Source: Setophaga petechia
Taxonomy: Eukaryota > Chordata > Aves > Passeriformes > Parulidae
NCBI GenBank assembly: GCA_024362935.1
Contig: JANCRA010000001.1
Coordinates: forward strand, 49,387,501 to 49,451,500
DNA length: 64,000 bases
Direction of reading: 5' to 3'
The notes below the pieces were generated by a model. That model was given only the letters and a program-made list of their open reading frames with translations, searched no databases and was not told where the DNA came from. Shown in pieces: positions 40,901-55,900 of this stretch (position 1 is the first letter of the stretch; every line of letters starts with the position of its first letter). Position numbers and translations under genes: made by a program.

Positions 40901-43247
40901 CTTGGCAAACTTGCTCAAAATGTTTACAGATGGCAGTGGTTCTTTTTATAAATCCAAACTTGGCAATTTCCAAAGGGATAAGTTATACATTTACAGTGTC
41001 CAATCTCAAAATGCCTTCACTGAAAGGGTGCTGATGCTCCCGAGGAGGAATTCAGACAAGAGGAGGAGCTTCCCAGTCTCTACATCTGCTTGTGAGGAGG
41101 AGATGCACAAACCCCCTCTGCACAGTGATCCTACATGTTGAGCTGAGCAGTCAAGAATGAAGCGAGTAGGAGCTGATTTGGCTGCTTAAATGATTTGGCT
41201 TCTAAATACTGTGTGGATAGTAATTTTAATAGCAGTTTGAGAAAGGCATCACTCTACTGCATAATTCTGCTGCATTTCATGCCGCCTACTCTTTATCTCT
41301 GCAAGAAGACTCTCTTTAACAGCCTTTGAAGAAGTGCAGAATTGTTCTTGAATGCTTTTAATATCCATGTATTAAATTTTCCTAAACAAAATCAGATTTC
41401 ATGTCCTGGACAGGTTCTAACTTGTTTTACCAGAAGGAACAAAACACAATGACTACAAGGGGACTGACAGCACTGGGGGTTTGCTCTAGATCATCCTCAC
41501 AGAGTGCAAGGATTGGAGAAAAGACTTGTTCTGATTTTCAACAGTTATCTGAATTTATACAATAAAACCACAATTATAGTAAATTAAATACAGCAAATAT
41601 TACCTAAGCCTGTTCACCTTAAAATGTTCTTTTTTCTCACATCCCCACTTATTAATTAAATTCCTACTGTATGCTGACTTTGTATTTGTTACTAGGGAGG
41701 CTCTACCCCTTAAAAAAGACTATGACTTTTCTGGAGTCTTTACTTAGCATAACAAAATTAACAGTAGAAAAATAAAGTTTTTTACAATTATCAAGATGTC
41801 ATTTCTTTTGTCTTAAAATAGTCAGCCTATCTTCAAATTTCTTAGAAAAGAAACATAACTTGAAAACTTAGATGTCACTTATTTCTACCTCACTTTTACA
41901 ACATCCAGTTAGCTACGACTTAAAGAAAGAATTGCTTCTTTTGAAGATTACCTTTCCTCATCAGTAAAGAACCTTTAAGTAGACTTGAAGTTTCTAAGAT
42001 TTAGATGCTAGTACAGTAGTGTTAAAACAGTAAAACTGAATATACGCATCTACTTACATTCAAAATAAAAATTTGAGATTGTAAGTAGGATTAACATAGT
42101 GGATATTGTTCTCAGATCGGCAGAAAACATTTCCATTATAAAAAATTCTTTGATAATGAAAAGCAGTCTATGATAGACTGCAAGATAAAATTAAAAAGCA
42201 ATTGTATTGATAAGATTTAAAACCTTTGATTTTGATAAATTGACACGTAAAGGTTTGCAGCTTATATGAAATGTGCAAGGCAACTGGTTTAGTGCAGTAT
42301 GTACTTTGAATAAGATCCTAATTTTACTGTAGGAAAATTTGTTTCAAGTATGAAAGGCCCATTTTCTTCCACAGAGCAAAATTATTGCTGGAAATAATTT
42401 CAGTAATACAACTAAAGTATTTTGTTTTAAATAATTAAATTAATTGACTACACAAAATAATTTATTGGAAAGGAAAGTAGCGAAATTCTGATAGTTGTTG
42501 GAATCCATCTATTAGTACTAGTCTAAATATTTTCTAACTTAGAAAAAGATTGCAACAATGAGACAAAAAAAGCTGAACACACACCAGAATCTATATTCCC
42601 ATTATTTGTCAAGTGTCCTTTAGTGATATGGAGACACCACTTCATGTTATGATACACACCTTGAGAAGAAATGACTGCTGCACATGAAAAATCTCATCAG
42701 AGCAAGAAATTGCTGCTTGCACAGGCGTCTGTTTTGCAGACAGCTGTGCACAGCATATCAATAATCTCTTCCTAATATGAAATCAATTCTAATGCAGGTA
42801 TCAAACTCCCACCTACTTTAATGTTTAGTACTAAATGTTCTATTAAAATGTCTAATAGTAACTGCTGCAGTAAGTTACACTGAGCAAAGCTTTCAGCAAG
42901 ATTTTTATTTTAGGTCTGTCTGAGCTGAGAAAATAAGTCTCACTGCAGCAGAACCTCTCAGGGAAGCTGAGGTACAAGACTGGGATCTCCCAGAAGAAAG
43001 TGCAACCACCCTTAGATGCCGACCAAAGGGATGGATTATTCCTGGACCTCCGCCCCGTATCTGCAAGCCCAGTCTTGACTTCTTCCTAAAATAGGCACAG
43101 AAGCTAATGGCCATGTTCCCTTCCTCAGGGTCTTCTGGAGTTCTTGGGCCAACTCTCTTTGTAAAAATTCAAACTGATGCTTGAATAGTTCTCTTTTGTA
43201 GAAATATTTCATGTCTAGAGACCCATCTAAAGAGTGGCTTTTTCACA

Positions 43248-43330
43248 CATTACAGAATTATTAGAGTTGGATGAAATTTCAGGACATTATACTGTCCAAC
43301 CTGCTGCTCAAAGTATGGTAAATACTGAAT
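43248..43330 (-). mobile_element. Old CR1-like 3'-end fragment, minus orientation
   Basis: The sequence ACAGAATTATTAGAGTTGGA, followed by GTCCAACCTGCTGCTCAAAG, matches the reversed pattern of a CR1 tail (the usual ACAGAATCATTAGAGTTGGAAG and TCCAACC motifs), with several differences. The copy is short and diverged, so the call is tentative. Confidence 0.55.
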
Positions 43331-43673
43331 TCAGACTTATTCACTCTGTAATCCACTAAAAAGTGATTCCAGTTCCTCTTATCATGCCATTAATTTCTTC
43401 ATCCCTCTCTCTGTGCTAGTTCTTCTTCCATCAACAGAGAATCCAGGAAGAGAAAATGCAAACTGCTAACATATGAGAAATTTTTTCAGGTTTTAAATAA
43501 AATAGCAGGAAAAGGAGAGAAATGATATAATTTGTTAATATGTATAACAATGTGGCAAGATTACTCTCTAGGGGCTACTAACAAAAAAATGTCATCACGA
43601 GTCTGTGAAAAACTGCTGTCATAGATCAAGAACTGGGTAAAAGGATTGTGAGCAGGCAAAACACAATGGTTTT

Positions 43674-43699
43674 GAAACTTAATGGTGAAACTTAATGGT
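43674..43699. repeat. 13-base tandem duplication
   Basis: GAAACTTAATGGT occurs twice head to tail without mismatch. It is probably a replication-slippage product. Confidence 0.9.
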
Positions 43700-45682
43700 T
43701 TCGTCTGAAATAGGGTAGCAAAGGATTAGAGGGACATTCCAGTATGAGCAAGAAAAAGAAATAGAGAGCCAGTGATCAAAGGAAACAATGAGAGGCTTCA
43801 GGTTAGAGATGGTGAACTCAAATTTCTGCTCTGTTGGTTATTAAAAATGGAGAGGGAAACCACCAATGAAATCAGCATCTTAATAAAAATCTATATAAAA
43901 TTTTATAAAGAAACAGTAGGAAGCAAAAGAATACAGAAATGGCTTGCTGCCCTAGGACGGCTGTTGAAATCAAGGATTTATCTTGATGCAGTCTAAAGAA
44001 ATATAGCATTGCACAGCTAATAGCTCTACTCTGAGTCACAGGTTAATTTAAAGACCAGCTTACATTTAAAATAATTTTATCCACGATATTAATTCCAAAC
44101 TATGTACACACATCCCACACCCCAAAAAAAAACCCAACCTACCCACCCCCTTCAAAATTGCCCAAGCCACACAAATGGTTCGAAAGGGGATAGACTGCTC
44201 AGAATATACTAAATGCAGAATGTTGGGGGTTTTTTGCACCTTGTCCTGATGTTTGGGATGGTGATCACTAATCAGAGTCAGAATACCAGCCTTTCTTGGT
44301 TAGTAAGGCATTACTTGTTCACTACTGAGTTCTGAATGTCAGAGAGGCTGGTACAGAAACTAAATATTTGCCACATCTGAGGATGAGCTATTGCTCTGAA
44401 ACTAATTCCTTGCAGGCAGGCTGATATCTGTGTTACATAAGTCACACCATTATCAAGTTCTTACCCAGATACCAAGGACAAAACAACATGGTGTCTGAAC
44501 TGTATTTTTGAATTAAATAATGAAACTTGAATAATTGAAACCCAGTATTTTCAAATATTCAAATTCAAAGATAGTAATTATAAAATTTGCTTGAGGCTTT
44601 TGAACTCAAAAATACACACAAAAAAGAAACCCCTTAAATTTAAAGTTTATAGTTGTCTTCATAGACACCTGGCAGTTAAATACACAAACTCTAATTTCTG
44701 AGCAAAAATACACTGCTGTGAAATTTTTAGGGTTTTTGTTTATTTTTAGGGGGTTTTGTGTGTGTGTGTTCCTTAGCCCATAGCTGGTGCTTTTAGGTGC
44801 TGCTTTGTTATAGAGAAGAATTCTCCTATTCATCACTTTCTAGTCTTCTAATTTAAGAATTTATTATGTAGGCAGGGAACAAAAATCAATAACACCTGAC
44901 CTGAATGAACCAGATATTATGCACAGTAAATCGCTGAAGTGAGCATTTTTCTATAACTTAAAGATTAAACTTTGAACATAAGTTTTAAAATGCTCATCCA
45001 AGCCAGTCATGATTACTTATGAATATTGGATGCATCTGAAGAAAACAGGTCTGGTTGCAAAGCAATTTTTCACAGAAATAAAGATTGTTAAATTTGTTAG
45101 ATAATGCAGCCTACCAGAGAAATCTTACCAGTTCTCCTGTCAGCTGTAGAAAATATTTGGGCCAAAATTGACTGATTCACCGAGCTGGATGGTGCAGTCT
45201 TGTGACACTGCCATCTGTGTCACACTTACTCTATCACACAAAAAACACCAATTCAGCACCTTTAAGGAACACTGAATGAACTCAAAACAGAGGGAATGTT
45301 GTCTTGTCCAAGCCCTCCTCCTCCTCAGCTTCTTCACTCTCGAGAACTTCTTTCTACATGTTTTATATTTACGACTAGCACTTTGCTCTTGCCAAACCTC
45401 TGACCTACCTTCTCCATTGCTTCGGATTCTGGTCAGAAAGTATATGCCAACAAACAGAAGAGATTCACCACACAATAAACAAATCTACAGAATGTAAAGC
45501 TTACACGTTGCATCTTGAATTGTCATTTTATGTTTCTACTGTCCAAAAAAACAAGAGAGCTGGCTAAAAAGTTTTATGCTTCATAAATACGGGTAGTATA
45601 GAAAAACACGTAAGTTCTTAATTTATCAGCTAACTCTAACAAAGACACTATCAAATAAACCTGTAAATGTTGATGGATTTTA

Positions 45683-46297
<615 letters not shown>

Positions 46298-46629
46298 CTA
46301 TTCACTTTGAGGTTTCTTATGGTCTAAGCTGAAAGACTGTCCTGTTCACCCCATCCAAAAATAAATTTTCCCTTAGAAACAAAATCCATCACTGGATCTT
46401 CTCAAAAACACTAAGAACGGATTTTGGCTATGGAATTAACATGACCACCCAAGGAGATAAGCAATCCGCAAAGTCTAGTACAACAGCTTGATGAACAATA
46501 GTATCTGTGCATTATACAGGGAAAAATCGTAATAACAGCTCAGGCTTGCTGTCAACTTTTGAAGACAGCTGAATAGGATTATGGGCATTAACTTGTCCAA
46601 GGAAAAAAAGTTTCTTCTGGGATTTAAGA

Positions 46630-46660
46630 GGTATATATATATATAGGGTGTATATATCTC
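46630..46660. repeat. (TA)n simple repeat, interrupted
   Basis: Two TA runs (GGTATATATATATATAGGG and TGTATATATCTC) are separated by a few G residues. They lie about 510 bases upstream of exon 3 in intron 2. Confidence 0.85.
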
Positions 46661-46895
46661 ACATAAACTTTTCTTTTTCCTTAGATGACAAACAACTTTC
46701 CCCTTGCCCCCAAGCTAGTCTTATAAATAGCAAAATGCTTTCAAAATTCAGTAAACAGTTTCTATACATTTAATTTCCTCACCTCTTTAAAACATGAAGT
46801 TGTCTGCAAAATATAACCCCTTAAAACTAACTAATGGTCCTATTAGTTATAGTAGACAGCCTTAAGTACAACACCAGTAACATCCACTTTAATAA

Positions 46896-46936
46896 AATGG
46901 TGTTTATCATGAACAATGTTGATGATAAACACCATT
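46896..46936. repeat. Perfect 15-base inverted repeat (hairpin)
   Basis: The arms AATGGTGTTTATCAT (46896-46910) and ATGATAAACACCATT (46922-46936) are exact reverse complements around an 11-base loop GAACAATGTTG. It lies about 770 bases upstream of exon 3 in the direction of transcription. The arms are short for a microRNA precursor (usually about 22 bases or more with bulges), and no longer imperfect stem extends from them. Confidence 0.85.
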
Positions 46937-49900
46937 AAATCTAAATATCAAAGAAACTTATAATCATTAGGTCTGCAATTTTGAAGGATTACCCTGTGAA
47001 TCAGAGACAAGTGTTTATACCGTGTTTCTGAAAGGCTGGAGAGCTTGAATGAAGAAATAACATGGACTTGTAGCATAATTCCCCAGAACACAACCAAGGG
47101 TAAATTTTGAAATAGTCAAATTTTCACTGGCAAAGTTACACAAGCAGTTAACCTGCATTTACACATGTAAATGAATAGTGGGATGGTAAAACTAATATGC
47201 GTTAACATAAGAATATTTAATACTAAATTGTACAATTATTTCTTCTGCAGGACTATTCTGCACACACAGCAGGTGCAGGCCAAAACAAGAAAGCCACATG
47301 TGAGAATATATTCGCCTAAAAATATAAAAACATATTTTAGCGCCAGATCTGTTATCTCACATCATATGGCTCTTACTCACAGTGAGTAATATTTTACTTT
47401 GCAAACACACCTATTGATCTCAATGGGAATATTTGCAGTGTGAGGAATGGAGTTCCACATCAGGCCTTTATAGAGATTGACTTTGAAGCCAAAGGACAGC
47501 ACCAGAGGTCAGGAGTGCTGAGAACCACTGTCTCCTAAAGCCAGACCATTATTTTCATTAAGAGAGAGAGATCTGGAATATACAAGGGCGTATTTCCAGG
47601 TCCTACTGATGCTGCTACTGAGGCTTTGTCCCTTGGAGCCCTTCTGAATTCCTTCATGCAGATAAATATGGGAGAGAGAGCATTCCCACAAAGAGCTTTA
47701 AAAGTGTTTTGGCTTAGGATTAAGTGTTCTCTGTTACACACTCTGAATACAGCTCAGATTCTGGAATTTAGGTTAAAGGTAATACATTTTTGATAATTTC
47801 AAGTATCCTTATTCAGGAAAGTATAAATATGATTGATAATGGGACAAAAAAATTATTGGTATCTCACAAGTTTCTAAAATTTTGAACATTTCAAAACAAT
47901 CTTAATAACTATTCATCTTTTATGCTGCTTGTTACAGTCCTTCCTCATCACTTTAATCAAAGATAAAAGGCTTGTCAAGTTAAATTTTTAGGGAGATGCT
48001 GAATGTCTTTCTTGATATGATTTTCCTGTACCAAAGACTGCAATATCTAGGTTGCATATCCCAGTGAGAGTGCTATGGCTTGAGAAAAAAATATTTTTTG
48101 TTGATATATTGCTAGATATTGATATAATTGATATGAAAAAACAATAAATGTTAGATTTTTCAAAAGCCTAATTCAACAAAATATTAAGGTTTTTGCCTCT
48201 GATGTCACTTGTTCAGATAAAATATGTGGAGTGGCCCACCAGTCTCTGAAGCCTGACTTTTAAAAATAGAGCCATGTCAAAATGCATCCTAGAAATTGCT
48301 TGAAAATGTCTAAATTTCCAGGCACACTTTCAGACTCTTGATAACCATTCTGTGTAATGCCATGAAGTGGGAGACATGCTTTCTATGAAAATTGCTATTG
48401 AAACATGAAGAGGAAAAAAACAGTATGGAACATTCAGCTCCACAGGACCAAATCTTAATACTGGCAAACAAACTGAATGAAGGATGAAAATCTTCTCCCT
48501 TAACACTGCATCACATTTGTCACAACAGCCTCAGGACTGAAATTGCCTGGGTGTCTCTTTCTTCTATGATATGCTTATGAGAATTATGCTGGCAGGATTG
48601 GGACAATATGCACTTAATTATGCTAAAATATACCTTACTCCTGCACTCTTAGAGGCTAGTTAATACACAGATTAGCTGCTGGAGAAGGGACAATATCTCA
48701 GAGGGAGCTTTTTCTAGAAAATCAGTGTGTGAATTGAGAGTTTGCCTCTGAGTCAGACTGACTGGATTAGTCTCGGAACAGAAATATAGTTTCTGCAGTA
48801 TATACACATACAAAGTAAAGCCTATGTTATATGTAAAAATATCATCTATGACATTCAAATATTTCTCAGCCAAGAAGAACTTGTGTTGTCTCCAATAGAA
48901 GAGTTCATTGGTAAAAAGCATAAGATTGACGTCTACGTACTTCCTTAGGCCTTTTTCCTCCCTCAGTAACACCTGGTCTATTAAATCCTGCTCTTAGTAT
49001 TCCAAATATTTCAACTGTATCTTACCAATGGACTAAAAGCTATAGTTCAAACACATTTCAGATCTTGGTTGCATTCCTTCCCCAAGCCTGGAATATCCAA
49101 GTTTTGTTTTGCCCCATCTATGTTAAAAAACCCACATACTCATATATACACACACTTGAATGCTACCTTGGCATTCAAAACTCTGTTGCAATTTAATTTA
49201 TTACAACCTCCTTGGTTGGTTCTATTTTCAAGCTGGTGTTTAGTCTACTGCCAATATGATCAAGGAATATTAGTTTGCCATCAAGTAGAGATATAAAAAA
49301 TATTGCTGTGTCTATAAAGTCCCTAGTCATGCCCTGTTGAAATGCCAAACTCAGATGGACCTGTACACAAATTTAACAAAGGAAGAGCAAAAATTCAGTA
49401 ATAGTGTTTCTAAAATATTGATTCAAACTATAAGCTACATTTAAACAGAAGTTATCCAAATATTAGTTCACTCCTCTAATCACCATGTGGCAGGTGTTCT
49501 TAACAACTTCATCTTCACCAGCTAAAGGAATAAAACTGATGACATTATTTTCAACATTTCATAGAGAGAATATGAAGAATATCAGTAAGATGACTTAAAA
49601 TGCTTCACCATTTTATATATATGCGGCATGTATAGCACGCGCTGGCATGTACTCAGCATTATGTTTAACTCTCCAGCTTATCTTGGTCTTTTTTCAAAAT
49701 GCAAAGTTTTGAATTTTCAACGCTGGTGGGCCAATCGCCAGTAACAAAAAAGCAATCTTTTAGAGTAAATACTCTTGCTAGTTTGGCAGGCATCTAAAGA
49801 AAATGAAAAAAATGTAATTTTGTGGCTAGTGTGCTATTTTTTTAAAATAAAGAGCACAACCAATTGAATTGGAAATAAATAATTTACATCTAGGCTATCA

Positions 49901-52900
49901 GCTTGTACAAGCATTTCCAGCAAAGCAGAATTTAAATGGCCATGGTAACAAATGTGTCCCTAAAATGAGCTCTCTCTAAAATGGAAAGAATGGTAGGTCC
50001 TTAAATAACTACTAGTTGTTGTAATGTAGAAAGAAAACACCCAAAAAATCTATAAATAAGAGCAAGTTAAAAACAGATGTAGGGATAAATAAGATGCAAC
50101 AACAAAAAAGGGACTACTGAGTTTTAACTATTGCTATGAATGTGAGAATTTTCTTTCTTATTTCTCCCATGTTCTTCTAATAGTAAATCACCACATATCA
50201 CCCTCATCTACTGTGAACTGATGAGCCAAACTGAAAAAAGTAGTGTAAGATCTCTAGAGGCTTGGATAGCAGTCCAATTTTGCTCCCACTTAAATTGGTG
50301 GTTAAACAAAGTCAGAGCAACTCTTAACACTATGCTTCTGAAAATGCTAAATGCTGTGCATAAATAGTGGGTAGGATCCCTTTAAATAACCAGACATGTA
50401 TTCCACAGTTCTTTTAAGCTTCTGTCATTTAGAAACTACCAGGCTCCTTCCAGAAAAGCAGCAGTGTTTAACTGAGATGATGCTGAGTGAACAAAAATTA
50501 GCTCTGAATGCTGTTCCCAGAATCACAGTCCCATGGGCCAGCCACACACCTCAGCGTCACTCCGCTGGATGTCCTCTTCAAAGCTGACATCATTTCCACC
50601 TCAGCGCTCCTGGATGTTTTCCACATTACCCATGTAGTTTAATGCCTCCAAGCTATTTATCTGAATGTGAATCTGGGGAAGAAAACCTCTCTTGACTGAT
50701 ATCTCTGATTCGGGATAGAGACTATAAAGAGTTTGTTACCCTGTGCATCTACTCTATGTTTTGAAAATGCTCTAAGGACTTTGTCACCAGGAGGGTTCCA
50801 TACAGTTGGGTCAAATTTGCTTTCCTTTGATTTCTCCTTAAGGTGAATACAGTCTTTCCATAGAAAGATTTTTTTCTTATTCTCTTTTGGAGCCTGTACC
50901 ATTCACCACCAGAAGAATCCCAGGTTCCCTGGAAGAATACTCAGATTTATTCTCCATCCCATCCAAATGGCCAGGAACATTCACTTTGGTCAGAGGGCAG
51001 GGAAAAAATCTAATCCACAGGAGCCTCAGGTTTTCTCCATACAGTAGTAATGAAGAGAGTGCTAATGGATTTATTAATGCATTCCAGAAAGTCATTGTCC
51101 CTATTTGTACTAATCCACATCCAAACCAGGATACACATCTGATTCAAGGGTCAAAATGCCTGAGCCCTCAGAAATGCATATTAGGCAATTTCTATGTAGC
51201 TTCGGAAATATAAACTATTATTTCTTGTTCATTTTGAGAATATGCTGTTGGCTGCTCGTCAAATCCTTTCTGAGCTTCAGGGTGCTGATGAAGACTGAGG
51301 GACCATAGCATGCAAATTCTCTATTGCAAAGGGTAAGCAATAAGGTTAAAATCTGCATTTCTTTCACTGTGATGTTCTGCTCCCTCCCAAAAACCAATTT
51401 TTTTGCCTTTGTCACCTTTAAATGTTCCACAAACCACTCATGAGTACATTGCAGAAAGGTAATACATTCACAAGAAAACAGCCATGAAAAGTGCCGAGAA
51501 ATTTAAACAGATAAACTACAGGTCTTTCTTTTTGGTGTTCATAATCTCAGATGCAAGAAGTAGAATGAAATATGATTGAGATCCATGATCAACTAAGATT
51601 GGTCTCAAATTTCTAATAAATCCTTTTAGTCACTTTTGGATGGCAATTCTGCTCTTGCAAATTATTTTTCCTTCATAACACAATGGTTCATCCCAGACTT
51701 AAAGCTGAATTATTTCTAGAAGAATGACAGTACATTTTTAATATATCCTGAAAACCCTTCAGAAGGAAATAAGGATAAAGTGGGGGGGAGGGGAAATTAT
51801 TGACTGGATTTTAAAGAATATTCTCCTCTGCAATGCAGATAACAGAGTCTATCCTGTTCCTTTTTTAGATAAGGTTAAAGAATTCCACTTCATTTACATC
51901 TTCTCTGTAAACGTTAGTAAAAATTTCCCTCTTGCCACCCCATTATACACAATTCTGACTAACAGTATTTTAAATTCACTTGTAATTAACCTTTAAGGGA
52001 TTTTAGTTTGTCCTGACTGCAAAACAAACTTGTGTTTGAGCCTTAGTAGCTGTGCTTTCTAAGTCTTAGGATTTCTTTGCTTGGGAAAAATAATCCAAAC
52101 TTCTGATATCTAAAACTATTACCAGAAAGTACATTTGCATCTGTGTTGCACAAAACACCACAAACACTTTTGGAACTGTCAATATTAAAAAGCATTTGAG
52201 AGCCTTTTCTAGGTCAGATATCTTCCTGTATACAAGCTTTTTCAATTATGGTAGAGTTAAATCCATCACACCAAAATGCAATAATTAATCTGAGCCTTGA
52301 AAAAATGAACTAAAAGTCTCCCAAGTTTGGAGGGAAGCAAGATTTATACATGAAAGGTATTTTGATGCCATGGCTTGCAGGATTCAGTTAGAGGGCTTGA
52401 AAGAACTACAGCATACAAAGGCCACCAAACAGAAAGAAGGCTCCACAAGTTCTCTTTTTGGACAAGTGTCCTGATTTATTTAAATTTTCCTGCTTGCTAA
52501 CCTTTAGCTCTTCCATTTGATTCTACAGATGTGCAAAGAGGATACGTGTCTTGCCAGGTTAGCACATCAGGCAGAGAAAGAGCAGCATAACTTTCTATAT
52601 TTTTTAAATCTGGTTTTTACCTGGCATTCAACAGTTGTACTCAGGATTTGTCTCAGACAAATGATGGTTCTCAGCTTCTCATGAAGCCTGAACATTTTAA
52701 AGAAACATTTAGAACCACTCCCTCACTTTAAAGAAGTTACACGGGCACAAATCTTCAGCTGAAGAGTGGCTTTATATGCCCTGTCTGTTAGGATGCAAAC
52801 CTGAATATACTCGTCAAAATGCACAGGATGTTTTCAGGGTGCCTATGGTAGAGATGTCAAAAGAGGCTGTAGTATTGATAGATCTGAAAAAAGAAGGCTG

Positions 52901-55900
52901 TGCCAGGCAGCAGTGTTGTTGAAAGGTTTGAAATGTGTACTAAGATGTGAAAAGGGGCAGGGAAAGAAATTTAAAATCAATTAAGGCTAGGCAGTGACAT
53001 TCAGTGAAGAAAAGGCTAGATACACATCACAAAACTGACCTCTAGAGTCCTGGCATCTCAACAGGGATGTCTGTCTGCAAAGGTAATGTAGCCTATTGGA
53101 AAATAAGAAATGCAAGGAAACACAGGCATAGATTCCAAGAATGCCTCCAAAATATTCTCTTTAATTTGTCCTGAACTCCCACCGACACAAGCCAAATCTC
53201 ATCTACCGCCAGCATCCTTGCACAAAGTGTTGCATGAGCACTTTCCATTCATCTATTCAGCAAAATGAAGACTTTCCATTTCAAGCGTAATCATTGATAG
53301 ATTCCACTTGATTACCTAATTTATGAAGGACATATTACCTCAGTATACAATGACAACTTCATCCCTTACTTTGTTCCTTCACCATGGCACTGTTTCTGGA
53401 TCTTTTATTTCCTTAACCAGCACTGTTTGAAGAGTTACTAGGCAGCACATACTCTCTCTGATGCCCTCCCAATATCAAGCTTGCCTGCTCCAGAGCAGAC
53501 GATTGCTGCTTAGCAGCAATTATACAGAAACAAAAAGGCTGAGTCTTAAAGCAGCTTAATATAAAATTAAATATAATTTTATCAGAAGATAACATCCTGA
53601 TAAAATCACAGGGATTTACTCTAATTCTGTGTTCTCAGGAAGTCTGTGTGGAAGTGCTGGGGAGAAAAAAAAACACCAACAACAAAATCTGTTAAAACCT
53701 TGAGCATCAGCATTTATCGTTTTTTGAACCTGCTCAAAAGAAACCAGGGTAATTTTCTTGTTAAGAGGATAAAACAATGAACTTGATGACATGTGACAAA
53801 AATTACAGTTTGCTTGCCCCCTATGACTCAGACTGTCTTACACTTTTTTGCTTTCCATCCTTTCTGTCTCAGGTCTCTCTTTCCTATCTGATTTTTCCTG
53901 CCCTAAGCTTTGGAGAGCATTGGCTTTCATCCTCCCCTTGCCAGTTCTCCTCTCCTTAGAATCTGCTCCAGTCAGGCACAACAACTCTTTTTTTTTTCCT
54001 CTTCATGTCACCTCATCCATCTCTTCTTTTTTCACTTTTATTTTTACCCCACTTACTTCACCCCATTGCTTCCAATGCCCAGAAACAAAATCTAGAGAAC
54101 CTGACACTGGACTGAGAATGTGAAGATTGTTGTATGAATAATTTGGGATTAGTAGTCTGATTTCCCCTATGCTTTGGTGATTATGATACTTTGACACCTT
54201 TGTGAAATGCTTTTTCATGATCTAATGAAAGAGATTACACTTGTGCTCCCCACACCCATTTTTTCAAGGTTAGAAGGCTCATTTCTGAGAATAACTCACA
54301 TCACCAGAGCTCCATTACATCTCCTCTTTTCTGAAATGTTTCACAGCCCCCCCTTCTCTTGCCCAAACTATTAATATGGAGACAACAGGCTCTGCTGGAG
54401 AGATACAGTGGGAAGCACAATACCACAGCCCAGTCCACGGCACACAAAAGAACACACAGCTGGTAGCATTAGTTTAATTGGAAGATCTACAATGGGAAGA
54501 GCTGCCTGTGCTGCCCTGGATGAGCTTGGCATCCTTCCAAGCAAAGATATTACTGAGCAACACTGTTCAAAATAAGACCATCCCCCAAACCAAAAGAAAT
54601 CTGTGAAAAGTAATGTGAGGGAGCTTTCTTTCCTGCAGTGCAAACAGCAAATATTCAGGCAATGTTCTGCTATGCGGACAGCTAAGCAACTTTTTCAGTC
54701 TTTTAATGTGGCATTGCAGACAGAGAATTTCCCAAGTCGAAAAAGGTATACATTTATTTCTTAAAAGAAACACTCCTAACAACAAAAATAAAATGAAACA
54801 AACAAACAACAACAACAAAAAGGAAAGGAGCCAATTCTTCCAGATGAGTGAATCAAACAGAGCAACTTAAGACCAAACGATATAAATGCCAAATCTTGCT
54901 TTTGACACAAAAAAGGTAAACAGACTCTACATCAAGATAAAGAACTTTGTATGAGAACAAGCCGAAAGTAGGGAGGTGGTACATCAGTTGCAAAAAAATA
55001 CATGGCTGCGAAAAAACTGAGAAGTCTGTAGGAGTTCAGAGCATCAGTTCCATTAGCAACTTAGCCTCTCAAGAAAACCTCAGATGAGTCAAAACAACTA
55101 TCACCATTATTATCTGCTAAGAATAGACATTCTGCTTGTTTCACTGACTGACACACAGGCAAACAAGCATGATAAGAATAAAAAAATCAACTGCCTTTAA
55201 CTTTTATTTTTTATTTGCAGCTCTGAAAGTGTTTTGCAAAGATGCTCAGCATCTTCATCTCTATTTCAGAGAATAAAAAACCCCAGATGTGCCAAGAGGA
55301 GTTGCTTGCCCAAGGTCAAAAGGCAAGGCAAGAAAATTGTTTTCCATGCCAAGCTCAAACAAGCAAAAAGGCTGAAAATAAAGTTCTTTGTTGCAGCTTC
55401 TCATTGTTGTGTGCATTAGCGTGCCATTGAAAGTGTTTTATGTTCTGAGCCCAGTGTAACAATGCTTTATGAAAACTAAAGATTTTGAAGGAAGGTAAGG
55501 CAACCTACAAAACAGAATTAAGTGACAAAGACTTTCAGATCCACAGTGACCCCAAAGCAAGACCACTGTTGATTATGAGAAAATACTGGGACACAAGTAT
55601 GTAGTTAATGGAGAGTTAATGTGGAAAAGGAAAGCTGAGCTGTAGGTCAGATACAAGGTATTGATGGATAACACAAAATGGCAGCAGACATGAAGTAGGC
55701 ATTTTAAGCAGAAGTAGTAGATAAAGGAGTAAACATTTTGCAAGGAAAACTACAGATGAGGGTTCAACAGAAGGGAAATTTTAAGGTATTGAGGTAAGGG
55801 GGGGACAGGGTGGAACTATGCATGGAAAATTCAACTCCTGAGCTCATGATCATGAGTTTTGCAAAAAGATATAAATACTCATGGCAGAGGACTCCAGTAT

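Noticed and set aside
40698..41141. 147-codon plus-strand open frame
   Set aside because: No family resemblance, antisense to GRID2, with no promoter, splice or polyadenylation context. Treated as a chance frame.
42905..43114. GC-richer minus-strand frame with a GGGPG motif, suspected gene fragment or PDZ-like piece
   Set aside because: The resemblance is too short and lacks the rest of a PDZ fold. No splice sites define an exon.
46896..46936. Hairpin considered as a microRNA precursor
   Set aside because: The stem is only 15 base pairs with no extension, below the usual precursor length. Kept only as an inverted repeat.
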